This document shows positions 16,726 through 26,601 of a stretch of DNA of 61,167 bases, one piece after another. Under the pieces are notes generated by a model that searched no databases, was not told the origin of the DNA, and saw nothing but the letters and a program-made list of their open reading frames with translations. The DNA is from Myxococcota bacterium (GTDB taxonomy: Bacteria > Myxococcota_A > UBA796 > JAJRTE01). The stretch spans positions 1 through 61,167 of the forward strand of contig JAJRTE010000181.1 in NCBI GenBank assembly GCA_024278455.1. Reading direction: 5' to 3'. Every line of letters begins with the position of its first letter. Position 1 is the first letter of the stretch. The position numbers and the translations under genes were made by a program.

Positions 16726-17140
16726 CTGTTCCTCTCCAGAATCGATCTCGGTTGGCGCGACCGCATCCAGCTTGCTGCTCGGGGTCCAGGGGCCCCATCC
16801 AGATTCACTTCCAGCATGTTAGCCCGGAATAGCGGAACCACGTCAAGGGTTTTGTCTCCGACGACAGGTCGATTTCGCTGTCCGCGGACGGAGGCGTCGT
16901 CCGGAATCTGGGGGCTGTGTTTCCGTTTTCGTGGCGGTGCGTGGCATGCGTCGAGCCAGACTGCTCCTCCCGGCGAAGGTGCACTGCCCGAAAGCGGGGG
17001 TCACGCAGGGGCGGTTGGTCTGAATCCATTATCGAGAATGGGCTGGATCTCACGGAGTACAACGGCTATACGTTGAAAGAAGCGAACGCGACCTTCACCC
17101 TGTTCACGTGAGGTTCAACCTGGCCCAGTCGAGGTGTTCC
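16726..17140. other. Divergent intergenic region between the 1326-aa lipoprotein and the REC-kinase gene
   Basis: 415 nt without a supported gene. On the minus strand TTGACG (16841-16846) and TAACAT (16816-16821), 19 nt apart, form a weak promoter candidate about 90 nt before the lipoprotein start. On the plus strand a GAGGTG ribosome site at 17131-17136 fixes the kinase start, but no clear promoter was found. Confidence 0.4.
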
Positions 17141-18310
17141 ATGCGTCCCCCCGGCCGGCGACCGGCCATCCTGGTGGTGGAAGACAATACCGAAGCCCGC
17201 ATGCTGCTGGAGGATTTCCTCTCTGCACCGGGGCGAGACTACCAGGTGCTGACCGCTGCGGATGGACATTCGGCGCTCGAGCTGTTCCTGCAGGCCGGCG
17301 GCACCATCGACCTCGTGCTGCTCGACGTCATGCTGCCCGACATCAGTGGTGTCGAGGTATGCCGTCGAATGAAAGCCCACGACTCGGGGCGGCTCGTCCC
17401 GGTCATCATGGTGACGGCTCGAGGGGACACGTCGAGCAAGGTCGATGGTTTCGAGGTGGGCGCGCAGGACTATGTCACCAAGCCGATCAACTACATGGAG
17501 TTGGACGCGCGCGTTCGCGCGACGCTGAGGCAACGAGCGCAGACCCTCGAGCTTGCCGAGCAATCGGCACGCAAGTCGCCGACGGACGAGGAGCTGGATC
17601 ATCTCCTTGCGCAGGTCAACAAGCTTTCCACGATTGGGGGAATGGTAAGCGAGGTAATCCACGAAATCAACAATCCCATCAACGGGATCATGAACTACGC
17701 TGACATCTTGGCCGACGGCCACGTCAACGCCGGCGAACAGGTCCAGGAGTTGGTGCGCATCATCAAGAGCGAGGCCAGGCGGATCAGCAACCTGGTGGAC
17801 AGCATCCTGGTGTTCAGGCGAGAGGAAAACGGCAAGACGACGCTCGATGTGGCCGAGATACTCGACCATGTGCTCATCCTGTCGAGATACCAGGTCAAGA
17901 AGGAGGGGATCAGGGTCGTCCTGAGATACGATTCCGGCCATGCGCACGTTCTGGGTATCCGCGGGCGGCTGGTCCAGGCGTTTCTCAATCTCATCTACAA
18001 CGCGGTGCAGGCCTTGCGGGATCAGGATGATCGAGGACGGGCCAAGGAGATCGTGGTCGGCATCGCGTCTCCTGCTGGCGACGAGGTGGTGGCGTTCGTG
18101 AGAGACAACGGTCCCGGCATCCCGAAGCATCTGCTGGAGCACGTTTTCGAGCCTGATTTCACCACGAAACCACCGGGGGAAGGAACCGGGCTCGGGCTGC
18201 CGATCGTTGAGCGCATCGCAAGGCTGCACCGAGGCACGGTCGAGGTGGAATCGGAGCCCGGAGTGTTCACGGAGTTCAGGCTCCGTCTGCCTCGAGCCGC
18301 GGGCACATGA
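17141..18310 (+). CDS. Hybrid response regulator-histidine kinase
   Basis: 389 aa. The ATG at 17141 is chosen over an upstream GTG at 17108 because GAGGTG precedes it. Order: receiver domain (1-130) with acidic pocket VVEDN and phospho-acceptor Asp62 (LLDVMLPD), Thr92 and Lys114 (TKP); HisKA helix with His174 (EVIHEINNPINGI); and HATPase_c with the N box (NLIYNAVQAL), G1 (DNGPGIP), F and G2 (GTGLGLPIVERIARLHRG). No membrane segment, so a soluble kinase regulated by phosphorylation of its own N-terminal receiver. It is an orphan: no cognate regulator is adjacent. Confidence 0.9.
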   Translation: MRPPGRRPAILVVEDNTEARMLLEDFLSAPGRDYQVLTAADGHSALELFLQAGGTIDLVLLDVMLPDISGVEVCRRMKAHDSGRLVPVIMVTARGDTSSKVDGFEVGAQDYVTKPINYMELDARVRATLRQRAQTLELAEQSARKSPTDEELDHLLAQVNKLSTIGGMVSEVIHEINNPINGIMNYADILADGHVNAGEQVQELVRIIKSEARRISNLVDSILVFRREENGKTTLDVAEILDHVLILSRYQVKKEGIRVVLRYDSGHAHVLGIRGRLVQAFLNLIYNAVQALRDQDDRGRAKEIVVGIASPAGDEVVAFVRDNGPGIPKHLLEHVFEPDFTTKPPGEGTGLGLPIVERIARLHRGTVEVESEPGVFTEFRLRLPRAAGT

Positions 18311-18628
18311 CCGATGGGAGAGGTGCAAGAGAACGCTGGTGGGCGTGGCAACACCTGGAAGATCTGTCACTTGCGCTGCCGGCGGCGACCCCTTCCACGA
18401 ACCGACTCCCCCAAAGGACGGCGCAACGCCAAAGGCGCACGGCGTCCACGAACCACTTGAGAAGCCGCCCACACTCGACTATCATGGTCGTTTCGTGCGT
18501 TTTCAGCAGAGATGGGTGAACCGCCTGCCGCGCGTGAGAGGTCGCCATCGAGCGACTGCCGGCTGAAGGCGTGCGGTTCGAGGATCTCTGTTCGTGACCG
18601 GGCCCGGCTGGACAGGAGAGAACGGACC
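18311..18628. other. Leader region of the 18629 lipoprotein gene
   Basis: 318 nt with no supported gene. A strong promoter candidate lies at 18457-18485, which would leave a 5' leader of about 137 nt. No riboswitch signature was recognised in that leader. Confidence 0.5.
18457..18485 (+). promoter_or_regulatory. Sigma-70-type promoter for the 18629-21536 operon
   Basis: TTGAGA, exactly 17 nt, TATCAT; each box differs from consensus at one position. The same TATCAT -10 appears before 10258 and, on the minus strand, before 54000. Confidence 0.65.
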
Positions 18629-20542
18629 ATGTCGCGTCTGAACCAGCCCAGGCTCCTGCTCTCGGGCGCCTGGTGTATCGGCTTGTTCGCTCTGGCTGCC
18701 CTCTTTCCGGCCTGTTCCGGGCCGGCCGTGCCGCCGGAAAAGGTGTTCGGCGACCTGGCGGCCCTGCGCGGTACCGGACTTTCGAGTGCGGACCTGGGGC
18801 CGTACCTCGCGCTGAGCCGCGCGGTGGTCTCCGGAGACGCTCAGGCCCCCTCCGGGATGGAGCGTCTCCCCGGTGTCAGGGTGTTTCTCACAGCGCACGA
18901 GCCGGGAGAACAGGCCCAGGTCGCCACGGGGAAGGGCTCCACGCTCGCAGCCTCGGTGATGGAGGCTGCCCGAATCCTCGAAGTCAGCGGGGAGGTGGGG
19001 CCTGGCGCCCGGCTTCGCCTGGACGTCGTCGAATCCGCGCAGCGGAGCCGTATCGAAGAGAAACAGAGGATTCCCCCTGCGGAAATTGGCATCTTCGGGT
19101 ACTTGGTGGTTCGCGAAGGTGCACCCATCGGCTACGTGCTGCCCGAGGAAGTCATCTACCTCGAGCTGTACAAGACGGGCAAGAGAGCCGGACTGCGGCG
19201 CGACAAGGTGTTCAAGCTGGCCGCCGAACGCGCCGGTGTGCCTGCTTCGGGCATCGCGGAGTGGCCGGTCTATCGATTCACGACTCTTTCTTCGGTCGAG
19301 TCGGAGCCTCCGGGAACCGCCTTGCCACTGTTTCGCGGCATGGTCAGGGTGACCGACCTGCCGGGCAGTCGGCGCCTGATGGAAGCGGCTCGAGCCGGCG
19401 CCGACTACCTGGTGCACGAGATCGACGAGAAGGGACGCTACACCTACAACTACTGGGCTGCGAAGGACAAGACCGGCCGGTCGTACAACATGCTCCGGCA
19501 TTGCGGCACGACCTACGCGCTGTTGGAAGCCTACGAAGTGTTCCAGGATCCCCGCTACCTCGAGGCCGCCGAAAGGGCTCTCCGTTATGTGAAGGCCCGT
19601 CTCCACGAGCGGCCGGGTTGGGTAGAGACCAGGGCGGGCCTCCACGGTTTCCTGCACCTGATCGATGAAGAAAAAGGAGAACTCAGCAAGACAGGAGGCG
19701 CCGGTCTCGCCCTCATCGCCCTTGCCAAGCATGCCGCGGTCGCCAGCACCGAAGAGAACCTGGACATCATGCGCGGGCTGGCCAAGTATGTCGTGCACAT
19801 GCAGGAGGAGAACGGGCATTTCAAAACCTACTTCCAGTACATCCCGGATAAGGACGTGCCGGACAAGGAGGTACTCTACTATCCCGGCGAAGCCATGCTG
19901 GGGCTCATGAGGCTCTACGCGATGGATCCGGATCCACGCTGGCTCGATGCCGCCGAAAAGGCCGCCGGCTATTTGATTCATACTCGAGACGCGGGCCTCA
20001 CAGAAGCCGACATCCAGCACGACCACTGGCTGACCATGGCCCTCAACGAGCTGTACCGCGTGTCTCGAGTCCCGGACTACTCCGAGCACGCCTTCAAGAT
20101 CACGCGAGCCATCCTGCGCAACCAGAAAACCGGTGCCGACGCCGCCGCACCGGATTTCGTGGGCTCCTTCTACAAACTTCCCTACACGACGCCCGCCTCC
20201 ACCCGCCTCGAGGCATACGTCGCGGCAATCAAGCTTGCGCGGTTCGTGGGGAAAGATGATGCGGAACTGGTGCAGGCCGCACGCGAAGTCGCGCGGTTCG
20301 TGGTGTCGCAACAATTCGACCGGCAGAACGCCTTCTTCTTGCCCGATCCCGCGCGGGCGAAGGGGGGCGTGCGCGAGAGCATCGCCAACAACAACATTCG
20401 CATCGACTACGTGCAGCATGCCGTCTCCGGCATGTTGGGGTTGGCGCGTGTCTTGGCCGATGCGAATGTCGGAAAGCGCACGATTCCCGGTGCGGTGCCG
20501 GTGAGAGTCACGGAGGACGGCGGAGACGATGAACCAGGGTGA
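18629..20542 (+). CDS. Lipoprotein with an alpha/alpha-toroid (six-hairpin-like) catalytic domain
   Basis: 637 aa; ACAGGAGAGAACGGACC precedes the ATG. Lipobox LFPAC with Cys29. Residues about 35-240 form an N-terminal alpha/beta domain I do not recognise (RVFLTAHEPGEQ..., LDVVESAQRSRIEEK). From about 245 to 610 there are repeated helical hairpins with aromatic-Gly turns (YLVHEIDEKGRYTYNYWAAK, MLRHCGTTYALLEAYEVFQD, YPGEAMLGLMRLYA, DHWLTMALNELYRVS, NNNIRIDYVQHAVSGMLGLA), as in six-hairpin glycosidases and unsaturated glucuronyl hydrolases. Probably acts on an envelope or extracellular polymer. It overlaps the flippase-like gene by 14 nt. Confidence 0.7.
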   Translation: MSRLNQPRLLLSGAWCIGLFALAALFPACSGPAVPPEKVFGDLAALRGTGLSSADLGPYLALSRAVVSGDAQAPSGMERLPGVRVFLTAHEPGEQAQVATGKGSTLAASVMEAARILEVSGEVGPGARLRLDVVESAQRSRIEEKQRIPPAEIGIFGYLVVREGAPIGYVLPEEVIYLELYKTGKRAGLRRDKVFKLAAERAGVPASGIAEWPVYRFTTLSSVESEPPGTALPLFRGMVRVTDLPGSRRLMEAARAGADYLVHEIDEKGRYTYNYWAAKDKTGRSYNMLRHCGTTYALLEAYEVFQDPRYLEAAERALRYVKARLHERPGWVETRAGLHGFLHLIDEEKGELSKTGGAGLALIALAKHAAVASTEENLDIMRGLAKYVVHMQEENGHFKTYFQYIPDKDVPDKEVLYYPGEAMLGLMRLYAMDPDPRWLDAAEKAAGYLIHTRDAGLTEADIQHDHWLTMALNELYRVSRVPDYSEHAFKITRAILRNQKTGADAAAPDFVGSFYKLPYTTPASTRLEAYVAAIKLARFVGKDDAELVQAAREVARFVVSQQFDRQNAFFLPDPARAKGGVRESIANNNIRIDYVQHAVSGMLGLARVLADANVGKRTIPGAVPVRVTEDGGDDEPG

Positions 20543-21536
20543 CAGCCTGTCCGGCAAGCGTATGTACTCGAGGTACAGGCGCGGCCTGTTCATCGCCTTG
20601 GGGGTGAGTGCGCTGGTATACCTTGCACTGAGCCTCCATGCGGAGATCCCGCGAGTCGTCGAGCACTTGCGGGGATTTCGTTGGGTGCTGATCATACCGA
20701 TCCTGGGATTGAGTCTTGCAAACTATCTCATTCGCTTCGTCCGTTGGGAGTACTATCTTCGCGCGCTCGACATTCGTGTGAGCATGCGAGACAGTCTCGC
20801 CATTTTCTTGTCGGGTCTCGCCATGACCATCACGCCCGGCAAGGTAGGAGAACTGGTCAAGAGTCTTCTGCTCAAGGACGCTGCGGGGACGCCGATTGCA
20901 CGTTCAGCGCCTGTGGTGGTGGCGGAGCGTCTGACCGATTTCCTTGCCCTGGTGCTCCTTGCCGGCGTGGGAATCGGTACCTACTACCAGGACAAGTGGA
21001 TGGCCCTGGCGATGGTCGGGGGCGGTATCGGCGCCATCATTCTGACGTTGAACAGCCCGACGCTTTCGCTTGCGGTGGTGCGGCTGGTCGGTCGATTGCC
21101 GCTGGGGAGCAAGTTCGCCCCGAAGTTGGAGGAGGCCTATCGCGCCACGGCTCATCTCTTGAGGCCCTCGGCATTCCTGGTCGGCCTGCTGCTGGCTGTC
21201 GCCGGCTGGTTCGCCGAATGCCTGGGATACCATGTCGTGTTCAACGGCCACGGCGTCGATGCGCCGCTCAAGCTGGCGACCTTCCTGTATGCGTTCTCGG
21301 TCATCGCCGGCGTGGTTAGTCCGGGAGGACTGGGAGTTACCGACTTGTTCCTGGGTGTCGGTGCCGAGGAACTCGTGCCGGGCATGACACCTTCGCTGGG
21401 TGTTTCGACGGCGTTCGTCATTCGTGTCGCCACGTTGTGGTTCGCTGTGCTGGTGGGTTCGGTGGCCCTCATCCGTTTCCAGGGGGCCGTGCAGCGTCCT
21501 GGCCACAGCGCCGACGCTCAGCGTCGTGTGCCCTGA
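20529..21536 (+). CDS. Multipass membrane protein of the lysylphosphatidylglycerol synthase/flippase-like family (UPF0104)
   Basis: 335 aa; begins inside the end of the toroid lipoprotein gene. About seven to eight hydrophobic helices. The family marks are all present: NYLIRFVRWEYYLRALD after the second helix, the TPGKVGELVKSLLLKD cytoplasmic loop, the VVVAERLTD segment and the late GVVSPGGLGVTDLFL motif. Members resemble the flippase half of MprF and often pair with polysaccharide or lipid-linked sugar enzymes; coupling to the lipoprotein suggests joint work on an envelope glycan, which is inference. A short CGACGC-TCA-GCGTCG hairpin lies at its 3' end (21512-21526), 17 nt before six T's. 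Confidence 0.85.
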   Translation: MNQGDSLSGKRMYSRYRRGLFIALGVSALVYLALSLHAEIPRVVEHLRGFRWVLIIPILGLSLANYLIRFVRWEYYLRALDIRVSMRDSLAIFLSGLAMTITPGKVGELVKSLLLKDAAGTPIARSAPVVVAERLTDFLALVLLAGVGIGTYYQDKWMALAMVGGGIGAIILTLNSPTLSLAVVRLVGRLPLGSKFAPKLEEAYRATAHLLRPSAFLVGLLLAVAGWFAECLGYHVVFNGHGVDAPLKLATFLYAFSVIAGVVSPGGLGVTDLFLGVGAEELVPGMTPSLGVSTAFVIRVATLWFAVLVGSVALIRFQGAVQRPGHSADAQRRVP

Positions 21537-21580
21537 GACGTGATTTTTTCTTCCCACTTTTTCTACAATGTGCGGTAACA

Positions 21581-21589
21581 TGCTATTAT
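21581..21589 (+). promoter_or_regulatory. Extended -10 promoter before the 21753 lipoprotein gene
   Basis: TGC-TATTAT is a perfect extended -10 in a strikingly AT-rich patch (21541-21596) within GC-rich DNA. The -35 position (TTCTAC) is poor, as usual for extended -10 promoters. Confidence 0.5.
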
Positions 21590-21752
21590 CAAGCTCTGGC
21601 ATGCGCGCATTGGCTGCCTTCGACGCCATGACAGTCTGTGCAAGACGGTCTTGCCGCCACGGCGAGACGATGGAGTGAGCTTGGTTCTGGCACCCGCCGT
21701 GCGTGTCGGCTGGCGGTTCGTGGACAACCAACTTCATGGGGAGGAATGTCCG

Positions 21753-22250
21753 ATGGGTCTCAGGTTCGCTCTCATCCGCACCCTCAACAAGGCACCCATC
21801 TCCGTCTGGTGTGGTGTTCTCGTTGTCGCCGTGGGTCTTCTCTCGTGTGGGCCGAGCGATACGACCGCGTTCGAAGCGGCGCAGACCGACGGCTCCCCGG
21901 AGGCCCTCGAGAAGTTCATCCACGATTTCCCTGACTCACGCCTCATTCCGGTGGCCAAGGACAAGCTCGAGGATGCTCGATTCGAAAGGACCAAGAAGGC
22001 GGGCACTGTCGAAACGTGGAAGCGCTTCCTTGCAGATTTCCCGGATGGCAAGCACAGTGCCGATGCGAAGTACGAGATCGAGCACCTCTCCTATACGACG
22101 GCGAAGAAGGCCAACACCAAGGAAGCGTTCGAGGCCTTTCTCAAGGAGTATCCCAACGGACCCTTCTCGCTGCGAGCCCGCCGCGCGCTCGACAAGTTGA
22201 TCGCTGCCGAGGCGACGCCAGCGCCGGGAGGAGCGTCGCAACCGAAGTAG
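21753..22250 (+). CDS. Small lipoprotein with helical TPR/Sel1-like repeats
   Basis: 165 aa; start chosen at 21753 after GGGGAGGAATGTCCG. Signal peptide with lipobox GLLSC (Cys32). The mature part holds three copies of a 33-35-residue helical repeat built as F/L-E-x-F-x-x-x-F/Y-P-x-x, for example ALEKFIHDFPDSR, TWKRFLADFPDGK and AFEAFLKEYPNGP, as in BamD- or YbgF-like TPR lipoproteins. Probably a periplasmic scaffold. It lies upstream of the large kinase gene but is separated by 469 nt and a hairpin, so it is likely its own unit. Confidence 0.75.
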   Translation: MGLRFALIRTLNKAPISVWCGVLVVAVGLLSCGPSDTTAFEAAQTDGSPEALEKFIHDFPDSRLIPVAKDKLEDARFERTKKAGTVETWKRFLADFPDGKHSADAKYEIEHLSYTTAKKANTKEAFEAFLKEYPNGPFSLRARRALDKLIAAEATPAPGGASQPK

Positions 22251-22719
22251 CGAGGGACACCCGCAGCCGCTACCGGTTCCTTGTTTCGGGTGTCGGACAG
22301 CCTTCCTGAAAGGGTTCCGTGCGAACGGACGTCAGGGTTCTGGTACGATCCGAGACCAGGAGGCGGCGGGGCTGATTTCCTGGCGGAAGGCAACGACCAC
22401 CCCTTGGTGTATCCCGGTTGCCCGGCCGACAACGCGGCGACTGAGTGTGGTACGCTGTCGCTGGTTCCCAGACCCCCCCGCCCCATGCTGCTCGAGAAGT
22501 GGTACAGGCCAGCCCTCCCATCCCGCCGTCCCGCGACCGCATGCCGCCCCCGGTTTTGAGCACACTGGGGTGATGGCGTGCGGATCCGGGCCGGCCGCGG
22601 AAGTCGCCAGGATGTTGCGGTCATGCCCGGCGTGACCACCGTGATTTCGGGCACTGGGACGGCCTGTTCACGGGTGATTCCCCTTGCTCATTCTGCCAGA
22701 ATAGTGATAGACAAAGACC
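22251..22719. other. Intergenic region upstream of the large kinase gene
   Basis: 469 nt. It begins with the hairpin at 22256-22294. No coding frame is credible on either strand. The kinase ATG at 22720 lacks a Shine-Dalgarno; the nearest upstream sequence is GTGATAGACAAAGACC, so translation initiation may be weak or leader-dependent. Confidence 0.45.
22256..22294. terminator. Hairpin after the small repeat lipoprotein gene
   Basis: GACACCCG pairs with CGGGTGTC across a 23-nt loop, 5 nt beyond the stop codon. No T-run follows, so termination is plausible rather than certain. Confidence 0.4.
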
Positions 22720-25700
22720 ATGTTCGAAGAAGGATCCACATACCACGGCTACACGCTCATCGAGCGGATCGGTGAAGGGCCGATCAGCGAGGTGTTCCGT
22801 GCCATCCGGACAGATGGAGACGGTGGTGACCGTTTGCTGGCGGTCAAGCGCATCCCGCAACTCATCGCCCGGGACACGGAGTTCGCCCGCACGTTCCTCG
22901 ATGGAGCAGCTCGAGCGTCTCGCATTGCGCACCCCTATATCGCTAGCCTGCTCGACTATGGCCAGCACGAAGGCACGTTGTTCGTTGTCACCGCGTACCG
23001 GCCGGGCTTCTCGCTGCGCGATGTGCTCCACTATTGCCGGTACTCGCGCCAGCCGCTGCCTTCCCAAATGGTCGTCTTCCTGGCACTCCACCTTGCAGAA
23101 GCGTTGAAAGCGGCCCACGGTTACGTCGGCGAAGGCGGGGTGCCGGAGCCGATAGTGCATGGAGACATCAAGCCGTCCAACGTCTCGCTAGGCGTCGACG
23201 GATCGCCCATGCTCCACGATCTCGGCACGGGCACCGCTTGCCGGCTCGACTCCGGTCCACCACTTTTCTGGATGGCTCGAGAGAGTTTCCAGTACCTGGC
23301 TCCGGAGCAGCTTCGCTCCTCGTATCGCGACCCCCGCTCCGACGTGTACGCCATCGGCATCATGATGTTCGAGCTGCTGACCCTTGAGCCTTTCGTTCAG
23401 GAAGACAGCCTGCTGGAGATGGCCACGCACCTGGAATCGCTGGATTTCAACGAACGGTTGAAACAACTGAAGACCTTCGATGTCGAACCGGACGTCTCCC
23501 TGGTCGTCCATGGCGCGGTGCGGCGCAAACCTTCGGCCCGTTTTCCGAATGCAGCGGAACTGTCGGCCGCCTTGCGCGATATCAGGCTGCCCGGCCACGA
23601 AATGGCGCCCGCTCGATGGTCCGCCTTGATACAGACGCTTCGTGCAGAAGAGGACAAGATTTTCGCCGTCAAGGACACCTTGTCCGCACCCCACCCCGAC
23701 GACATCGGTCCGGTCGAACCCTGGGACCTCTGCTGGCAAAGCACCGCCCTCTGCACAGCCGAAGCGTGGCTCGAGATCCAGAGAGAAGAACCGTCCCCAA
23801 CCACCCGCGACCGCACCCCAACGACTGGTCCCAAGGTCGCAACCGGCGTCATCCTGATTGACGACGCCGAGATCGACGAATGGGATGGCTCATCCCTTTC
23901 GTTCACAGACACCATCACCATTACCGTCGGCGATGTCGAAACCATCTCCGCCGAATTCCCCGACGACGTTGCCGCGATGGATGACGACCAGTTCGATGAT
24001 ACCGCCATCCAACCTTCAGCGCCGCTCGAGCTGCGCTTCGAAGATCTCGAAGACACGAGTCAATCGGACGACGACGCGGGTGAGTTCGACGACGATGCCC
24101 TCGACGAATATGTCCTCGAGGCCGCGGATGAAGAGGAGGCGGAAGCCGAGGAGGAGGCGGAAGCCGAAACCGATGTCGGGGACCCGGTCGTGCAAGGGAG
24201 TGGTGCGGAACAGGAGTTCGCCGGCGCGGAATCCTACCCTGCGGGCACCGGTGAGGACCCCAGTCGGGAAGGCGCAGATGCAGCAGCCATCGATCAACAT
24301 GCCGATGGTGCGCCAGCGGCTGCCCTTGAGGACGAAGGACCGGAAGATACCCCGGCGAGAGTGGAAGCAGATGGTTCGGAAGCGCTTGGTATCGCCGGCA
24401 TGCTGTCCCACGACACGGTCTCCGACCTGGAGAATGCCCTTGCTCGCCTGGAGATGTATGGCGCCGGAGAAAGTCGGGGGGCTGTTGGCGAGTTCGCGTC
24501 CGGCGAGGACGCCGTGCCGGCCGCTGACGAAGCCGGGCCGTCGGAGGCCCCCGAAACCATCGCTGGCGACACGGAACTGCCAGCGGAAGAAGCGGACGGC
24601 CCGTTTGCCGGCGAGGGCCATGGTGACCCCCCCAATCTCGGCCTGTCCCAGGACGACTTCATGACTACCGAGCTGCCGGACAGCCTGGCGCTGTTCCCGG
24701 CGGTCATCTATGACGCCGGCGCTGCCGGTGACGGCCAGGAGGTGGCCTTGGGCGGTGAAGAAGACGAGCCTGATGAGGACACCATCGTCGAAGCGGGAGA
24801 CCCTGGGGAAACTACTTCCACCGTGGCTGCCATGGATGCGGGAGAGACACCAACGATCCCTGAGCCATCGACGGATATGGTTGGACCAGGCCTGGCCGAC
24901 GTGCCGGAGGCATCGGTGCTGGACGAATTGACCGGGCAGCTCGAAGTGGCCGCGATAGCCCTCGAGCCGGCCACCAGCGACATGGAGGCTTCCACCGACA
25001 TCTCGGTCAGCGAGACCGGACCGGAAACGTCGCCGGCACATCTCGAAGAACTCGAGGCCCAGCCCGAAGAACTGGAGGACCAGCCACTAGAACTCGAGGG
25101 CGAGCCCCAAGAACTCGAGGAGCCTGGCGCAGCCCCTCAACCCGATGGTGACGCCGGCGAAGCGGGGAGCCTGTCTGGCCCAGCGGCTGCCGGCGAGTTG
25201 GGAAGCGCCGAAAGTGGTGAGGGAACACCGGAGTGGGACATCGGTGCACGGGAGGATGGACAGGCTCGACAGGATCTGGTTCAGCTCGATGATCGTACAG
25301 AACCGCTCGATGACGAGATCACCGGCGAACTGGCCGTCGATGTGCTCGATGCAGGCCTGGCCGATGATACGCTCGGCGAAGATACCATTTCGGCCGAACT
25401 GGATGCTCTCCTGGGGTCAACCTACGAAGGAGCGTTCCCGTCGGATGTGGCCGGCGGCACGGATGACGCACCGATGGAAGTCGAGGCCTTGAGCGTCAGC
25501 GATGTACCGATCGACGAGTTGACGGCATCGTCAACGGTCGACCTGGCGACGGAACAGCCTGTCCGAGGTCGCATCGAAGAGATCCCGGAGTTGCTGCAGC
25601 GAACGTCACCTGGCTTCAATTTGCCACCGATCGGAACGGAGCGACCCGAGAAACCGGACACCGAAGCTTCTCCACAGCCTCACGCGACCGGGCCGGAGAC

Positions 25701-26601
25701 GGCCGTGCAAGATGAACGGCACTTTGGCAGTCCTTCAGGTGTCGTCACCGACCTCTACGTTCCGACGCTCCCCGAGGACGAAAAGGTCGGCGCCGGCGAG
25801 CGTCCTTCTCCGGGAGGCCACCCGGTCGAACCACAGCTTGGCGCTCGCCTCGTCAGACCGGTGCTTCCTCCTGGTGTAACCCTGGGAGGCCGGGTCACCG
25901 TTGTCCGGTTGCTCGTGGAGTTGCCGTTCAAGACGCTGTATCAAGCCCGAACCCTGGACAACGAGAGACTCCAGCCATGCCCCGTGTGCGGCTACACGAA
26001 CAACCTGGAGGAGGACGCCCGGTGCTATCGGTGCGGCCGTCCCCGGGCACCGGAAGCGGTCACGTTGAGCGCCAGGCGAGGCACCGAACAGCAACGGCTC
26101 AACCTGTTATGGGCGAGTCGGAAGAAGTACCATGCCAATCTCGCCCTCGTATACGAAGAAATCGTGCGGGGAGACATGCACTATCGGCTTCTTGACCCCC
26201 TGACGGCTCACCCCGCGACCGGGGTCCTCCTGACTCAGCTCGAGCCGCCTGTCAGCACGGCTCTGCTGGCCAGGATGGCGGTCCAGTGTGCGCGAGGTTT
26301 GCAGTTCCTGCATGACAACGGCGTGACCTGTCGTCCTGTCGACGACACCAATATCTATCTTCACCTGGAGTCGATTCAACTGTATGATATCGATGTCGCG
26401 GACATTTCAGCCGATGAAATACCTGCGAGCGAAGCCCGTATTGGCAACATGGCGGCTCTCGCGGAAGTCCTGTTGCGATTCGCCCCGCAACAGGGGACAG
26501 GTGTCGAGGAAGTCCTCAAGGATGCTGCCCGTGGCAGCTTCGCTTCGGCCGAGGCGTTTGCGAAGGCTGTCGGTGAAACAAGCGGAGACCACACGTCGTG
26601 A
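22720..26601 (+). CDS. Ser/Thr protein kinase with long acidic linker, zinc ribbon and C-terminal pseudokinase-like domain
   Basis: 1293 aa. Residues about 8-290 are a Hanks-type kinase: a glycine loop (IGEGPISEV) missing its third Gly, Lys in LAVKRIP, catalytic loop VHGDIKPSNVSL (HGD for HRD, with D, K and N kept), DLG in place of DFG, and YLAPEQLRSSYRDPRSDVYA. Residues about 380-1040 are a disordered-looking Glu/Asp/Ala/Thr-rich linker, including a 7-residue ELE-x-QP repeat (25041-25128). A zinc ribbon (CPVC...CYRC, about 1087-1105) splits a second kinase-like fold (about 1050-1290) whose catalytic loop reads CRPVDDTNIYL and 'DFG' reads DIDVAD, so it is probably inactive. No membrane helix. 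Followed by a membrane protease gene. Confidence 0.85.
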   Translation: MFEEGSTYHGYTLIERIGEGPISEVFRAIRTDGDGGDRLLAVKRIPQLIARDTEFARTFLDGAARASRIAHPYIASLLDYGQHEGTLFVVTAYRPGFSLRDVLHYCRYSRQPLPSQMVVFLALHLAEALKAAHGYVGEGGVPEPIVHGDIKPSNVSLGVDGSPMLHDLGTGTACRLDSGPPLFWMARESFQYLAPEQLRSSYRDPRSDVYAIGIMMFELLTLEPFVQEDSLLEMATHLESLDFNERLKQLKTFDVEPDVSLVVHGAVRRKPSARFPNAAELSAALRDIRLPGHEMAPARWSALIQTLRAEEDKIFAVKDTLSAPHPDDIGPVEPWDLCWQSTALCTAEAWLEIQREEPSPTTRDRTPTTGPKVATGVILIDDAEIDEWDGSSLSFTDTITITVGDVETISAEFPDDVAAMDDDQFDDTAIQPSAPLELRFEDLEDTSQSDDDAGEFDDDALDEYVLEAADEEEAEAEEEAEAETDVGDPVVQGSGAEQEFAGAESYPAGTGEDPSREGADAAAIDQHADGAPAAALEDEGPEDTPARVEADGSEALGIAGMLSHDTVSDLENALARLEMYGAGESRGAVGEFASGEDAVPAADEAGPSEAPETIAGDTELPAEEADGPFAGEGHGDPPNLGLSQDDFMTTELPDSLALFPAVIYDAGAAGDGQEVALGGEEDEPDEDTIVEAGDPGETTSTVAAMDAGETPTIPEPSTDMVGPGLADVPEASVLDELTGQLEVAAIALEPATSDMEASTDISVSETGPETSPAHLEELEAQPEELEDQPLELEGEPQELEEPGAAPQPDGDAGEAGSLSGPAAAGELGSAESGEGTPEWDIGAREDGQARQDLVQLDDRTEPLDDEITGELAVDVLDAGLADDTLGEDTISAELDALLGSTYEGAFPSDVAGGTDDAPMEVEALSVSDVPIDELTASSTVDLATEQPVRGRIEEIPELLQRTSPGFNLPPIGTERPEKPDTEASPQPHATGPETAVQDERHFGSPSGVVTDLYVPTLPEDEKVGAGERPSPGGHPVEPQLGARLVRPVLPPGVTLGGRVTVVRLLVELPFKTLYQARTLDNERLQPCPVCGYTNNLEEDARCYRCGRPRAPEAVTLSARRGTEQQRLNLLWASRKKYHANLALVYEEIVRGDMHYRLLDPLTAHPATGVLLTQLEPPVSTALLARMAVQCARGLQFLHDNGVTCRPVDDTNIYLHLESIQLYDIDVADISADEIPASEARIGNMAALAEVLLRFAPQQGTGVEEVLKDAARGSFASAEAFAKAVGETSGDHTS

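Noticed and set aside
21685..21701. TGGCACCCGCCGTGCG as a sigma-54 promoter before the 21753 gene
   Set aside because: GG-N10-GC spacing fits, but the -12 box is GTGC rather than TTGC and a better extended -10 lies at 21581; chance match likely.
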